Origin: Gallionellaceae bacterium
GTDB taxonomy: Bacteria > Pseudomonadota > Gammaproteobacteria > Burkholderiales > Gallionellaceae
Length of the DNA stretch: 64,000 nucleotides
Assembly (NCBI GenBank): GCA_019753125.1
Contig: JAIELH010000021.1
Coordinates: 1 to 64,000 of the forward strand
Reading direction: 5' to 3'
The stretch's first letter is position 1, and every line of letters begins with the position of its first letter. The translations under genes were made by a program, and so were the position numbers. This document shows, in pieces, positions 16,968 to 27,044 of this stretch. The notes under the pieces are model-generated. The model searched no databases. It had not been told where the DNA came from and worked only from the letters and a program-made list of their open reading frames with translations.

Positions 16968-17702
16968 TTAGCTGCGGTTAGCCGGGAGCGTATCGTTGCT
17001 GACGGTCCGGCGTGGTGACGCCCAATTGTTGTGCCATGCGGCGCGCACCATGGCCGGATATTCCGGGCTTCCCAGGCTGCCGTTGTAGCGCCCCAAGGCG
17101 CGATACAGATCGCCTTTTTCGATGTCCAGATAGTAGCGCAGGATCGTGCAGCCGTAGCGCAGGTTGGTGCGCAGGTGGAACAGGTTGTGTTCCGCTGTGC
17201 CGATCTCTTTCACCCAGAACGGCATCACCTGCATGTAGCCGCGCGCGCCGACGCTGGAAACCGCGTATTTCTTGAAGCCGCTTTCCACCTCGATCAACCC
17301 CAGCACCAGTTCCGGTTCCAGTCCGGCACGGGTCGCCTCGTAATGTACGGTACTCAGGAAATCGAGGCGCGATTCGATATCCGGTATGCGCTTCTGCAAG
17401 CGCCGCGACATTTCCTTCAGCCACACGTCCGCTTCGTACTGCGTCGCAAACGCCAGCCTGGGCGAAGCCTGGTCCGCCACGCTGCGCTGCAATACCGCGC
17501 GGACACTCGCCGACAGCGGCGCGTAAACCTGCGCGCCAGCCGATGCGCCGGAGAAAGGGAGGCAGAGTGCAATAGCAAGGATTAGCAATCCAGGGTTTAG
17601 GATTTGGGATTTGGGATTTTGGATTTGAGGAAACGCGGAACCGCCGGGCGGCTTGGTGCTTGCCCTAAATCCTAAATCCTCAATCCTTAATCCTGTTTTC
17701 AT
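16968..17702 (-). CDS. lytic transglycosylase (SLT domain)
   Basis: A periplasmic murein-cleaving enzyme. The catalytic glutamate is in [20 protein letters not shown], followed by [14 protein letters not shown] and [12 protein letters not shown], the three SLT blocks. The ATG at 17702 overlaps the proS stop (ATGA), which supports this start. About 37 residues (ending [11 protein letters not shown]) precede the hydrophobic signal segment [19 protein letters not shown]; they are encoded by heptamer arrays. A late start nearer the signal peptide would be non-ATG, so the exported precursor may carry an odd N-terminal extension. Confidence 0.87.
   Translation of the reverse strand: MKTGLRIEDLGFRASTKPPGGSAFPQIQNPKSQILNPGLLILAIALCLPFSGASAGAQVYAPLSASVRAVLQRSVADQASPRLAFATQYEADVWLKEMSRRLQKRIPDIESRLDFLSTVHYEATRAGLEPELVLGLIEVESGFKKYAVSSVGARGYMQVMPFWVKEIGTAEHNLFHLRTNLRYGCTILRYYLDIEKGDLYRALGRYNGSLGSPEYPAMVRAAWHNNWASPRRTVSNDTLPANRS
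17600..17691. repeat. inverted heptamer arrays at the 5' end of the transglycosylase gene
   Basis: Four GGATTTG/GGATTTT heptamers (17600-17627) face four CCTAAAT/CCTCAAT/CCTTAAT heptamers (17664-17691). The arms can pair with few mismatches. On the coding strand they fall between the start codon and the signal peptide. Confidence 0.75.
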
Positions 17703-19399
17703 AGTTTCGATTGTACGAGCTCCAGCACGCTTTGCAAGGGGACAGGTTGCGCCGCAGCATCGCGCCGTCCCTGATATTCCACGTTGCCTTCCTTCAAGCC
17801 GCGCTCGCCGATGACGATGCGGTGCGGGATGCCGATCAGTTCCATGTCGGCGAACATCACGCCGGGGCGTTCGTCGCGGTCGTCCAGCAATACCTCGATA
17901 CCGGCGGCTTGCAGCGCGGCATACAGGCTGTCCACCGCGTTGCGCACCGCCGCACTCTTGGCCAAGCCGATCGGCACGATAGCCACCTGGAACGGCGCCA
18001 TCGCAACCGGCAATGTGATGCCGCGTTCGTCGTAATTCTGCTCGATCGCCGCCGCGACGATGCGCGATACGCCGATGCCATAGCAGCCCATCTCGATGAC
18101 CTGCGATTTGCCCTGTGTGTCCAGATAGGTGGCATTGAGCGCTTCGGCATATTTGGTACGCAACTGGAAAATATGCCCGACCTCGATGCCGCGACAGATT
18201 TCCAGCATGCCGTTGCCGTCCGGCGACGGATCGCCTGCAACGACGTTGCGCAGATCATGCACATTGGCCTCGTCCAGGCTCACGTCGCGCCCGAAGTTGA
18301 CCCCGGTGTAATGAAAGCCATCATCATTGGCGCCGCATACGAAGTTGCTCATTGCGGCGGCGGCGCGGTCGGCGAGAATGCGTACGGCAGTTTTAACCGG
18401 TCCGATGTAGCCGGCGCGGCAATTCATGTGCCGCTCAATTTCTTCGTTGGTGGCGAAGCGGAACTCTCCCAATACCTTGCCGGCCTTTACTTCATTCAGT
18501 GTATGGTCGCCGCGCAACAACAGCAGTACGAAACGGTTTTCTGCATCCATCACGGCGATGGCTTTCAACACCTGTTGCGCTGCGACATCCAGGAACGCGG
18601 CGACTTCTTCGATGCTCTTCTGTCCGGGGGTAATGGCCTTTTCCAGCGGCTGGCTGGCCTCGCCGCGCGGTGCATCGGGCGCGACCGCCTCCGCCAGCTC
18701 CACGTTGGCCGCGTAATCCGAAGCCGGGCAGTAGGCCAGTGCATCCTCGCCGGAATCGGCCAGCACATGAAACTCATGCGAACCGCTGCCGCCGATCGCG
18801 CCGGTATCCGCCGCGACCGCGCGGAATTTCAGCCCGAGGCGGGTGAAGATGCGGCTGTAGGTGTCGTACATAACCTGATAGGTTTGTTCCAGGCTCGCAA
18901 AGTCTGCATGGAATGAATAAGCATCCTTCATCACGAATTCACGTGCGCGCATCACGCCGAAACGCGGACGCACTTCGTCGCGAAACTTGGTCTGGATCTG
19001 GTAGAAGTTGATTGGCAGCTGGCGGTAGCTGCGGATTTCGCGGCGCGCGATGTCGGTGATCACCTCTTCGTGGGTCGGGCCGAAACAGAAGTCGTGGTCG
19101 TGGCGGTCCTTGATTTTCAGCATCTGCGGGCCGAATACTGCCCAGCGTCCGGTTTCATGCCACAGCTCGGCGGGTTGCACGGCGGGCATCAGCAGCTCGA
19201 TGCCGCCGCTCTTGTCCATCTCTTCGCGCACGGCGTTTTCCACCTTGCGCAGCACGCGCAGGCCGAGCGGCATCCAGGTGTACAGTCCGCTGGACAGTTT
19301 CTTGATGTAGCCGGCGCGCAGCATCAGTTTGTGGCTGGGCAGCTCCGCTTCCGAAGGTGCTTCCTTGAGGGTGGAGATGAAAAATTGCGAGACGCGCAT
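17699..19399 (-). CDS. proS: prolyl-tRNA synthetase, bacterial type with editing insertion
   Basis: Charges tRNA-Pro. The start at 19399 ([15 protein letters not shown]) matches the family; in-frame codons before it are not conserved. Class II motifs include [37 protein letters not shown] and [17 protein letters not shown]. The INS editing domain (about residues 225-410) is present. Length of 566 residues is normal for the bacterial form. Its stop overlaps the start of the lytic transglycosylase gene. Divergent from rppH across 134 bases. Confidence 0.95.
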   Translation of the reverse strand: MRVSQFFISTLKEAPSEAELPSHKLMLRAGYIKKLSSGLYTWMPLGLRVLRKVENAVREEMDKSGGIELLMPAVQPAELWHETGRWAVFGPQMLKIKDRHDHDFCFGPTHEEVITDIARREIRSYRQLPINFYQIQTKFRDEVRPRFGVMRAREFVMKDAYSFHADFASLEQTYQVMYDTYSRIFTRLGLKFRAVAADTGAIGGSGSHEFHVLADSGEDALAYCPASDYAANVELAEAVAPDAPRGEASQPLEKAITPGQKSIEEVAAFLDVAAQQVLKAIAVMDAENRFVLLLLRGDHTLNEVKAGKVLGEFRFATNEEIERHMNCRAGYIGPVKTAVRILADRAAAAMSNFVCGANDDGFHYTGVNFGRDVSLDEANVHDLRNVVAGDPSPDGNGMLEICRGIEVGHIFQLRTKYAEALNATYLDTQGKSQVIEMGCYGIGVSRIVAAAIEQNYDERGITLPVAMAPFQVAIVPIGLAKSAAVRNAVDSLYAALQAAGIEVLLDDRDERPGVMFADMELIGIPHRIVIGERGLKEGNVEYQGRRDAAAQPVPLQSVLELVQSKL

Positions 19400-19533
19400 G
19401 ATGTGATGATGGTGGAGTTGAAAATGAGGCAGCGATTTTACAGCGAATGGGCGCCATTCGTCTGCCATCGCTTTTCATTGAGGGTGAAATGTGAAAGAAT
19501 CCGCCCATTGAAATTAACCGAATAGAGTGACAG

Positions 19534-20040
19534 ATGATCGACCGAGAAGGCTATCGCCCGAATGTCGGCATCATTATCACGAATGACAGGAATCAAGTGT
19601 TCTGGGGCAAGCGGGTGCGGCAGCACGCGTGGCAGTTTCCGCAAGGCGGTATTCAGCATGGCGAAACCCCGGAGCAGGCGATGTACCGCGAGTTGCATGA
19701 AGAAGTTGGCTTGCTGCCGGAGCATGTGAAAATACTTGGACGCACGCGTGACTGGATGCGTTACGAGGTTCCGCAGAGAGCGAACAAGCATGAATCGCGC
19801 GGCAGTTACCGCGGGCAGAAACAGATATGGTTTTTGTTGCGCCTGATCGGACGTGATTGTGATGTCTGCCTGCGCGCCAGCGGACAGCCCGAGTTTGACG
19901 CCTGGCGCTGGAACGATTACTGGCTGGATATCAACGCCGTTATCGCATTCAAGCGCGAGGTTTATACGATGGCGCTCAATGAGCTGGTTCGCTATCTTCC
20001 CGAGTCCGAGGCGGCGTATCCGCAGCATATGCGCAGATGA
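19534..20040 (+). CDS. rppH: RNA pyrophosphohydrolase
   Basis: A Nudix enzyme that removes pyrophosphate from 5'-triphosphorylated RNA and starts mRNA decay. The Nudix box lies at residues 38-60 ([20 protein letters not shown], then VGL). The N-terminus [15 protein letters not shown] and WQFPQGG match RppH. Length 168 residues. It diverges from proS, as in other betaproteobacteria, and is separated from efp by a shared bidirectional terminator. Confidence 0.95.
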   Translation: MIDREGYRPNVGIIITNDRNQVFWGKRVRQHAWQFPQGGIQHGETPEQAMYRELHEEVGLLPEHVKILGRTRDWMRYEVPQRANKHESRGSYRGQKQIWFLLRLIGRDCDVCLRASGQPEFDAWRWNDYWLDINAVIAFKREVYTMALNELVRYLPESEAAYPQHMRR

Positions 20041-20054
20041 TTAGCTGCACAAAC

Positions 20055-20084
20055 AAAAAGGCCAACTGCATAGTTGGCCTTTTT
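20055..20084. terminator. bidirectional intrinsic terminator between rppH and efp
   Basis: A 13-bp perfect stem (AAAAAGGCCAACT, inverse at 20072-20084) with a GCAT loop. A-run on one side and T-run on the other make it work for both convergent genes. Confidence 0.9.
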
Positions 20085-20102
20085 GCTATGTGTGAACGCT
20101 GT

Positions 20103-20657
20103 TTATGCGCGCTTCCTGAATTCGTTGGTGCGGGTATCGATTTCGATCTTGTCGCCGATTTCGATGAAGGCCGCAACCGGCAATTCAAAACCGGTGTTGA
20201 TCTTGGCCGGTTTCATCACCTTGCCGGAAGTGTCGCCGCGCACCGCAGGCTCGGTGTAAACGACTTCACGCACGATGGTGTTGGGCAGCTCGACCGAGAT
20301 CGCCTTGTCGTTGTAGAACACCACTTCGCACGGCATGCCGTCTTCGATGTAATTGATCGCATCGCCCATGCTTTCCGCTTCGATCTCGTACTGGTTGTAT
20401 TCGCCGTCCATGAACACATACATCGGATCGGCGAAGTAGGAATAGGTGCATTCCTTGCGATCCAGGATGATCTGGTCGAATTTGTCGTCGGCGCTATATA
20501 CGGTTTCCTTGGCGGCCTCGGTCAGCAGATTCTTCATTTTCATCTTGACCACCGAACCGTTGCGCCCGGAGCGGCTGTATTCCGCCTTCAGAATCACCAT
20601 CGGGTCTACGCCGACCATAATCACGTTACCTGCGCGGAGTTCCTGTGCTGTTTTCAT
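20103..20657 (-). CDS. efp: elongation factor P, arginine type
   Basis: Rescues ribosomes stalled at polyproline. The 184 residues match EF-P through all three domains, with domain [18 protein letters not shown] and C-terminal [14 protein letters not shown]. The tip of domain I reads YSRSGRNG, placing arginine at residue 32 where lysine sits in the EpmA type. Arg32 is the residue rhamnosylated by EarP in Pseudomonas, Shewanella and Neisseria. earP lies two bases upstream on the same strand (stop 20660, efp start 20657), so both modifier and substrate are made together. Confidence 0.96.
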   Translation of the reverse strand: MKTAQELRAGNVIMVGVDPMVILKAEYSRSGRNGSVVKMKMKNLLTEAAKETVYSADDKFDQIILDRKECTYSYFADPMYVFMDGEYNQYEIEAESMGDAINYIEDGMPCEVVFYNDKAISVELPNTIVREVVYTEPAVRGDTSGKVMKPAKINTGFELPVAAFIEIGDKIEIDTRTNEFRKRA

Positions 20658-20659
20658 GT

Positions 20660-21850
20660 TTACTGCCCCTCAATTTCGAAGGCGCGCATTCTACCGATTT
20701 CCCTGTAAAAATCCAGTAAATTCAACGCCAGATTGTTTTTTGCCAATTCCCGCGCCCAATTCTGGGCACGGGCATCCAGTTCGGCGCGAACGGCGGCGAA
20801 TGCGGGCCAGTTTTCCCCGGCTGCGCCCTCCTTATTCCATTCACACCACAGGCTTTGCACTGCCTGCCTTGCTGCCGTGCCGAGCGGTGCGCTGTACAGT
20901 TCCAGAAAGGCCTGCAACTTCCGCCAGTGCACCGCGTCATGCTGCGGGTATATCTGCCACACGAACGGTCTGCCCGCCCACTGCGCCCGCACGCAGGAAT
21001 CCTCGCCGCGGACGACATTGACATCGCATGCCCACAATAGTTCATCGTAGCGTTCCTGTTCGACGAACGGCAGCACGCGCACTTGCAGGCTGCCGCATGT
21101 ATAGCGGCTGCCCGCGCGCGGTGCGGTATCGCCGAAATACTGCCCAGCCTGCGGCAGGATGCGTCCTTCCGGCACCAGGCACAGCACCGGTTGTGCGCCG
21201 TTTGCCCAAGCGTCGAACAGCCCGGACAGCGCGGCATTCTCGTAGCCGAACAGCGAGATTTTCAGCGTTTCCGCATCTGGCATTTCGATGCCAAGCGATT
21301 GCCAGAATGCCTGCTGCTGCGCAACATCGTTTTGAAATGCATCGCGCCGCGCGAACAGGTCATGCTCCAGCAGCAAGCCGCCGGTTTTCCTGGTGAAGCC
21401 GGGAAAGAAGAAGTATTTCGTCAGCGGCAGGCTGGGGTGCGGCGAAGGCAGCTTGTGGCATTCCTCGACCCAGCTTTCAGCGCTCAGATATTCGAGATTG
21501 ATCCAGACGGATCGCTGCTGCGCCGCCATCGCTTCAATATAGCTTTGCGGCAGCTTGCAGGCGAAAGCTTCGACCACCAGACCAGCAACTCCCCTCGCTC
21601 CTTTGGGTGGGAGAGGAGGGAACGGCTCGCGCCACAGATATACCTCCACACCGCGACAGCGCTGCTGTGCCAGCGTGGTATCCGCCTCCGGGCACAGCCT
21701 GGCAAAACTGCCCAGATCGTCGACCCACAGCCTGACAGCGAGGCCATGCTCATGCGCCAGTTGTCGTGCGAGCCGCCAGCACACACCGATATCGCCGTAG
21801 TTGTCGATGACGTTGCAGAAGATGTCGCAGCGGTTAATTGATTTTTCCAT
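20660..21850 (-). CDS. earP: EF-P arginine rhamnosyltransferase EarP
   Basis: Transfers rhamnose from dTDP-rhamnose to Arg32 of EF-P. The N-terminal [20 protein letters not shown], the EAFACKLP block and the [14 protein letters not shown] and [20 protein letters not shown] segments are typical of this GT-B enzyme (formerly DUF2331). Length 396 residues. A short Pro-Gly-rich stretch ([13 protein letters not shown], from 21576-21632) before EAFACKLP looks inserted compared with relatives I remember. It stands directly upstream of efp in an operon. Confidence 0.93.
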   Translation of the reverse strand: MEKSINRCDIFCNVIDNYGDIGVCWRLARQLAHEHGLAVRLWVDDLGSFARLCPEADTTLAQQRCRGVEVYLWREPFPPLPPKGARGVAGLVVEAFACKLPQSYIEAMAAQQRSVWINLEYLSAESWVEECHKLPSPHPSLPLTKYFFFPGFTRKTGGLLLEHDLFARRDAFQNDVAQQQAFWQSLGIEMPDAETLKISLFGYENAALSGLFDAWANGAQPVLCLVPEGRILPQAGQYFGDTAPRAGSRYTCGSLQVRVLPFVEQERYDELLWACDVNVVRGEDSCVRAQWAGRPFVWQIYPQHDAVHWRKLQAFLELYSAPLGTAARQAVQSLWCEWNKEGAAGENWPAFAAVRAELDARAQNWARELAKNNLALNLLDFYREIGRMRAFEIEGQ

Positions 21851-21877
21851 TGAAAATTAAACCGGTTTCTGTTGTTG

Positions 21878-22186
21878 CTAAAACTCAAATACCTGCCCAC
21901 GCTGCAATAGCGCCGGTTTGAACTCTGGTATAGCGCTCAGTATTTCGCGCAAGGCGCCGTTTTCATGCCCCGTTTCCATATGTACGATGAATAGTTCCAC
22001 CAGGCGTTGCAGCAAACGCAGTCTCTGCGTCAGCAAATTGGCGGTCATATGGCTAGAGCGCGTAGCGCCTGCTGCATTGGCATTAATGAAAGTAGTTTCG
22101 ATCAACAGGCCATTGTCCACCCGATAACAAGTGGTGCGAGAATTACCGGTAATACTGCCGTTGCAACCGAGTAACCGTACTCGCAT
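21878..22186 (-). pseudogene. metallo-beta-lactamase-fold hydrolase with the middle deleted
   Basis: The first 30 residues (MRVRLLGCNGSITGNSRTTC, then YRVDNGLLIE) are the N-terminus of MBL proteins of the cAMP-phosphodiesterase class II type, and the last 70 (from TTFINANAAGATRSSH, through LFIVHMETGHE, to LLQRGQVFEF) are the C-terminus of the same family. The roughly 150 residues between, with the HxHxDH zinc motif, are absent. The join falls at LLIE, where the family has similar LLID and LIIET stretches, so a deletion between short similar sequences is plausible. It cannot be an active hydrolase but keeps an open frame. Confidence 0.72.
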
Positions 22187-22208
22187 GGAATTAACCCTGT
22201 AGCAAATT

Positions 22209-25200
22209 TCATACGCTTTTCAGTTTATTGTCAGGCACTGGCAAGCGCAACCAGGCCGCGTACAGCGCGGGAATGAACAGGATGGTGAGCAGCGTGCCGA
22301 CCAGCAGCCCGCCCATGATGGCGTAGGCCATCGGCCCCCACAGCACGCTGCGCGCCAGCGGGATCATCGCCAGGATCGCGGCGGCGGAGGTGAGCATGAT
22401 CGGGCGGAAGCGGCGCACGGTGGATTCGCGGATGGCATCCCAATCCGACAGCCCCGCTTCGCGATCCTGGCGTATCTGGTCGATCAGGATCACGGTGTTG
22501 CGCATGATCATGCCGCCCAGCGCGATGGTGCCGAGCATGGCGACGAAGCCGAACGGCTTGCCGAAAATCAGCAGCGCCATCGCGACGCCGATGATGCCGA
22601 GCGGCGCGGTGAGCACCACCATGAAGGTGCGCGACAGCGATTTCATCTGGATCATCAGGAAACCGAGTATGGCCGCCATCATCAGCGGCATGCCCGCGTT
22701 GATGGAATCCTGCGCGCCGGAATTTTCGCCCAGCTCGCCGCCGGGTTCGATGATGTAGCCGTCCGGTAATTTTGCGCGCAACGCATTCAGTTTGGCGTCC
22801 ACCGCGATGGCGGCATCGGTGGGCTGCACGCCTTCGGCGACGTCGGCGCGCACGCCCAGAGAAATATCGCGGTTCTTGCGCCAGATGATCGGGTCTTCCA
22901 GCACGTGGGAAATTTGCGCGACCTGGCGCAGCGGCACGCTGCCGCCCTGCGCGGAGGGGATTTCCAGCGCGCCGACCTGCTCCAGTTGCCGGCGCTCGGT
23001 GACGGGAGAGCGCAGTACGATGCCGATCAACTGGTCGCCTTCGCGCAACTGGCTGATGCCCAGCCCGTCAGTTGCGGCACGCAGGGTGCGCGCGATGTCG
23101 CTTGATGAAACGCCCGAAGCGCGCGCGCGATCCTGATCCACATCCACACGCAATATCGGGGTCTGTACGCCCCAGTCTGGATGCACGTCGCGCAGGCGTG
23201 CATCGCCGCGCATTACCGTTGCCACTTCATCGCCCAGCCGCTTGACCGTTGCAAGATCGCTGCCGAGCACGCGGAACTCCACGGGGTATTGGATGGGCGG
23301 GCCGAGCGGCACGCGGTTGGCGCGGGCGCGTACGCCGGGAAAGTCGGCGGCAAAAATCTGGCGCATTTTCTTCAGCAGCCGCTCGCGTGCTTCGATGTCA
23401 TGCGTCAGCACGACGATTTGCGCGAAATTGGGGCGGAACAGTTGCTGGTCCAGCGACAGGAAAAAGCGCGGCGAGCTGTAGCCGACATAGGTGACATAAC
23501 TTGCAATGCCATTTTCTTTCGAGAGTATTTGCTCGACCCGTGCGGCTTCGCGCTCCGTGGCGCGGATGCTGGAACTTTCCGGCAGCCAGATATCGAGCAT
23601 CAGTTCGGTACGGTTGGATGAGGGAAAGAACTGCTTCTCGGTGAGGCTCATGCCGGCTCCGCCCAGCAGGAAGGCGAGCAGGGTGCCGATCAGCACCGTC
23701 TTGCGGTGGCGCAGGCACCATTCGATGAGGCGGCGCAGCTTGCGGTAAAACGGCGTGTCGAAAATATCGTGGCCCTGCCCCTCGTGGCTCTTCAGCAAAT
23801 GGAAGCCCGCCAGCGGCGTGACGAAAACCGCGGCAATCCACGACACCAGCAGCGCCAGCGTCACCACCGCGAACATCGCGAAAGTGTATTCCCCGGTGGC
23901 GGATTGCGCGGTGCCGATGGGCAGGAAGCCGGAAGCGGTGATCAGCGTGCCGGTGAGCATCGGAAACATCGTGGCCGAATAGGCGAAGGTGGCGGCGCGC
24001 ATCCGGTCATAGCCCTCTTCCAGCTTGCGCACCATCATCTCCACCACGATCATCGCATCGTCCACCAGCAGGCCGAGCGCGATGATCAGCGCGCCGGTGG
24101 AAATGCGGTGCAGGTCGATGTGGAAAATGCGCATCAGCAAAAGAGTGGCGGCGATCACCAGCGGGATCGTGACTGCGACTACCATCCCGGCGCGGAAACC
24201 GAGGCTGATGAAGCTGACCAGCAGCACGATGGCGACCGCTTCCAGAAACGAGTTCATGAATTCGCCTACCGCCTCTTTCACGACGGCGGGCTGGTCGGAG
24301 ACGCGGGCAAACGAGATGCCGATGGGAAGCCGGCTTTTCAGTGCGTGCATCTCACGGTCGAGATCATCGCCCAAGCGCAGCACATCGCCGCGCAGTTTCA
24401 TCGAGACTGCCACGCCAACCGCCGGTTTGCCCGCATAGCGCATGGTGGTTTCCGGCGGATCGAGATAGCCGCGCGTCACCTCGGCGATGTCGCCCAGCCG
24501 TAACGTGCGCCCGTTCACGCGTAGCGGCAGGTTTTTCAGTTCATCCAGCGATTCGAAATTTCCGCGCACGCGCAACGGTACCGAGAAATCGGCGGCGTGC
24601 AGACGCCCGGCATCCTGCACGATGTTCTGCGTCTGGATCGCCTGCGCGATGGTTGAAGGAGGAATGCCGAGCGTGGCGAGGCGCTGGGTGGAAATGGAAA
24701 CCGTGACTTGTTCCGGCTGTACGCCGACCAGCTCGACCTTGGCTACATCGGGCAGGTTAATCAGATGCTGCTGCGCCAACTCCGCATAGTGGCGCAATTC
24801 CGCAAGGCTGAAGCCGTCGCCGGTGAAGGCATAGATGGAGCCGAACACATCGCCGAACTCATCGTTGAAGGTGGGCGCGTTCGCACCCGCAGGCAGCGTG
24901 TGCCCGATGTCGCCGACTTTCTTGCGCACCTGGTACCAGAGTTGCGGCACCTGTTCGCGCGGCGCAGTATCCAGCAATTGCAGGATGATGATGGATTCGC
25001 CGTTGCGCGAATTGCTGAAAGCCTTCCAGTAGTACGGGGTCTCCTGGAGTTTTTTGACGATACGCCGGGTGATTTGTTCGTCCACCTGGCTGGTGGTTGC
25101 GCCCGGCCACAGCGTACGGATCACCATGGCGCGAAAAGTGAAGTCCGGGTCTTCGCGCTGGCCGAGTTTGGAATAGGAGAGCAGCCCGGCGAGGCCGATC

Positions 25201-25271
25201 ACGGCGATGAAAAACCACGCCAGCTCACGCTGGCGCAGCGCGAGCGCCGTGAGGTTGAAGCGTTCGTTCAT
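22209..25271 (-). CDS. RND efflux transporter, inner-membrane permease
   Basis: A 1020-residue AcrB-type pump subunit with the twelve-helix plan and two large periplasmic loops. The N-terminus has the PDFTFRAMVIRTLWPGAT variant, helix 4 keeps the proton-relay aspartate pair in ALGLLVDDAMIVVEMM, and the second half shows GAPLGIIGV-like blocks and NTVILIDQIRQD. Sequence flavour is of the heavy branch of HAE1-related pumps that work with a lipoprotein adaptor. It overlaps the adaptor gene upstream by four bases. Substrates are unknown. No outer-membrane channel gene is adjacent. Confidence 0.9.
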   Translation of the reverse strand: MNERFNLTALALRQRELAWFFIAVIGLAGLLSYSKLGQREDPDFTFRAMVIRTLWPGATTSQVDEQITRRIVKKLQETPYYWKAFSNSRNGESIIILQLLDTAPREQVPQLWYQVRKKVGDIGHTLPAGANAPTFNDEFGDVFGSIYAFTGDGFSLAELRHYAELAQQHLINLPDVAKVELVGVQPEQVTVSISTQRLATLGIPPSTIAQAIQTQNIVQDAGRLHAADFSVPLRVRGNFESLDELKNLPLRVNGRTLRLGDIAEVTRGYLDPPETTMRYAGKPAVGVAVSMKLRGDVLRLGDDLDREMHALKSRLPIGISFARVSDQPAVVKEAVGEFMNSFLEAVAIVLLVSFISLGFRAGMVVAVTIPLVIAATLLLMRIFHIDLHRISTGALIIALGLLVDDAMIVVEMMVRKLEEGYDRMRAATFAYSATMFPMLTGTLITASGFLPIGTAQSATGEYTFAMFAVVTLALLVSWIAAVFVTPLAGFHLLKSHEGQGHDIFDTPFYRKLRRLIEWCLRHRKTVLIGTLLAFLLGGAGMSLTEKQFFPSSNRTELMLDIWLPESSSIRATEREAARVEQILSKENGIASYVTYVGYSSPRFFLSLDQQLFRPNFAQIVVLTHDIEARERLLKKMRQIFAADFPGVRARANRVPLGPPIQYPVEFRVLGSDLATVKRLGDEVATVMRGDARLRDVHPDWGVQTPILRVDVDQDRARASGVSSSDIARTLRAATDGLGISQLREGDQLIGIVLRSPVTERRQLEQVGALEIPSAQGGSVPLRQVAQISHVLEDPIIWRKNRDISLGVRADVAEGVQPTDAAIAVDAKLNALRAKLPDGYIIEPGGELGENSGAQDSINAGMPLMMAAILGFLMIQMKSLSRTFMVVLTAPLGIIGVAMALLIFGKPFGFVAMLGTIALGGMIMRNTVILIDQIRQDREAGLSDWDAIRESTVRRFRPIMLTSAAAILAMIPLARSVLWGPMAYAIMGGLLVGTLLTILFIPALYAAWLRLPVPDNKLKSV

Positions 25272-26320
25272 GGCAACAGCTTGACCTTTTCGCCTTCGCG
25301 CAGCAGGCTGGCGCCCGCGACCACCACCGTGGCGCCGCCGGACAACCCGGAAGCGACGCGCACCATGTTGCCTTCAATGGCGGCAATGGCGATGGGAGCC
25401 GCATGCACGATACCCGCCTCATCCACTTGCCACACCGAGGGTTTTTCGTCGCGTCCGACTACTGCGGCTAGTGGCAAGCGTATCGCAAGATCGCCTGCCG
25501 ATTGCGTCCGGGCTATAGCGCTCATCCCGAGTTGCATGGCTGCATCCGCGTTTTTGACGGCGATGCGCGCGGCATAGGTGCGCGTGGCGGGATCGGCTGC
25601 ACCAGCCAGTTCGCGCAGCGCGCCCTGGTAATTTTTGCCCGGTAGCGCATTCAGGATCACCGTGAAACCGGCAGCGGAGCGGAAGCGGGCAAGTTCCGCT
25701 TCCGGAAGATGGACCAAGATTTCCTTTTCACCGGACTGTGCAAGATGCAACACCTGCTGACCGGCGCTGACTACCTGGCCCGCATTGCAGTTGTACCCGG
25801 TGATGACGCCATTGTTTTCAGCGGCCAATGCGGTGTAATTCACCTGCCTGGATTGCCCGGTATGGGCTGAACGCATTGCATCCAGCCGTGCGCGCGCAGC
25901 ATCGGCGGCGGCCTGTTTCTGGTCGAGCATGGCAGCCGACACAAAACCCTTTTCGCGCAAGTTGCGGTAACGCGCCAGCTCCACATCGGCGAGGGTGGAT
26001 GCGCTGCGCGCTTCAGCCTCGCCAGCCGCACCGGCCTGCGCGGCAAGATCGTAATCGTCGGGCTCCAGCCGCGCGAGTATTTGCCCGCGCCGCACCGTAT
26101 CGCCCAAATTTACTTTGCATTCGATTATCTTTCCGCCCACGCGGAAGGCGAGCGGCGCTTCGTGCCGCGCGCGAACCTCGCCCGGCAGGCCGAGCGCAGT
26201 CTCGCTGGGTTCCATGCCGACACGCACGGTTTTTACCGGGCGCAACGGCTCTGGTGATGCGGGCGGTTTGCCGCAGGCGGCCAGCAACAGAAGAGGCAGC
26301 ATGTAAATAACTTCACGCAT
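25268..26320 (-). CDS. RND efflux adaptor lipoprotein (HlyD/MFP family)
   Basis: Periplasmic adaptor linking the RND pump to an outer-membrane channel. I start it at 26320 (MREVIYMLPLLLLAACGKPP), with AAGGAG upstream. The LLLLAAC lipobox predicts lipidation. A barrel-sandwich domain (KVNLGDTVRRGQILARLEPD) and a coiled-coil hairpin (about residues 80-160) follow. The start lies inside the last codons of the tetR-type gene (8-base overlap), and the stop overlaps the pump gene, so regulator, adaptor and pump form one transcript. Confidence 0.9.
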   Translation of the reverse strand: MREVIYMLPLLLLAACGKPPASPEPLRPVKTVRVGMEPSETALGLPGEVRARHEAPLAFRVGGKIIECKVNLGDTVRRGQILARLEPDDYDLAAQAGAAGEAEARSASTLADVELARYRNLREKGFVSAAMLDQKQAAADAARARLDAMRSAHTGQSRQVNYTALAAENNGVITGYNCNAGQVVSAGQQVLHLAQSGEKEILVHLPEAELARFRSAAGFTVILNALPGKNYQGALRELAGAADPATRTYAARIAVKNADAAMQLGMSAIARTQSAGDLAIRLPLAAVVGRDEKPSVWQVDEAGIVHAAPIAIAAIEGNMVRVASGLSGGATVVVAGASLLREGEKVKLLP

Positions 26321-26963
26321 GGGGTAACTCCTTGTTGAATGTGCCTTGCCACAGCGCGCGCAATGCTGCATCCAGTTCGGAAGCATAGTCGGGCCGCAGC
26401 ATGGCGGAAACTTCATCATTGGCGCATTCAGACCGGCAATTATCGACCAGTTGCCATAGCCCGAGGATTAATGCGTATGAGCGCATCAGCAAGCGGGCTC
26501 CGCTGATGCCATCCGGCAGCGGGAAATGCGCGCACAGCAATTCGCCCGCTGCCTCGAGCCGCCCGGCTATACGCTGCTCGAAGGCCTGTGCAGTTTCCGG
26601 GCTGACACCCTTGTGCATCAGCCCCGCAACCAGCGTGGCGAGCGGCAGGAAAGCGGGAATGCCGACGATATGCTCGTGCGTCAACTGCATCATGTCGTTG
26701 AAACTCATCTGTTTGCGTTCTGAAGCGCGCGCGATCAGCGCGGCGAAAAAGGCTTGCGCATGCCGCTCGTGTACCGCCAGCAGCAAATCTTCCTTGCTCT
26801 TGAAATACAGGTAGACCGTCCCCTTTGCGAGCGCGGCTTCGTCCGCCACCTCGGCTACGCCGGGAATGCGTTCGGGATGTTGCAGCCACAGCGCAACTGC
26901 GGCATCCAACAATTGGTTGACGCGTTGTTCGCGCGCTTCGGCGCTGGCAGGTGGTCTGGCCAT
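26313..26963 (-). CDS. TetR-family repressor of the RND pump operon
   Basis: A 216-residue TetR regulator. The N-terminal helix-turn-helix is residues 17-60 (LLDAAVALWLQHPERIPGVA, then KGTVYLYFKSKEDLLLAVHE), and the C-terminal helical part is the ligand pocket. It is the first gene of the regulator-adaptor-pump operon. A large palindrome starts four bases before its ATG and is the likely operator, giving autoregulation. The inducer cannot be inferred. Confidence 0.9.
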   Translation of the reverse strand: MARPPASAEAREQRVNQLLDAAVALWLQHPERIPGVAEVADEAALAKGTVYLYFKSKEDLLLAVHERHAQAFFAALIARASERKQMSFNDMMQLTHEHIVGIPAFLPLATLVAGLMHKGVSPETAQAFEQRIAGRLEAAGELLCAHFPLPDGISGARLLMRSYALILGLWQLVDNCRSECANDEVSAMLRPDYASELDAALRALWQGTFNKELPHA

Positions 26964-26966
26964 TCA

Positions 26967-27012
26967 TGACTCCCGGTCATTTAATGGTGCCATGATAAAT
27001 GACCGGGAGTCA
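26967..27012. promoter_or_regulatory. 46-bp palindrome, likely TetR operator
   Basis: Arms 26967-26983 (TGACTCCCGGTCATTTA) and 26996-27012 are exact reverse complements around a 12-base centre that contains ATGGTGCCAT, itself a palindrome. Each arm also has an inner TGAC-N5-GTCA dyad, so two repressor dimers could bind. It lies immediately before the tetR-type start. Confidence 0.8.
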
Positions 27013-27044
27013 GAATTTCAAGCGGTATGTAAATATCCGCCTTT

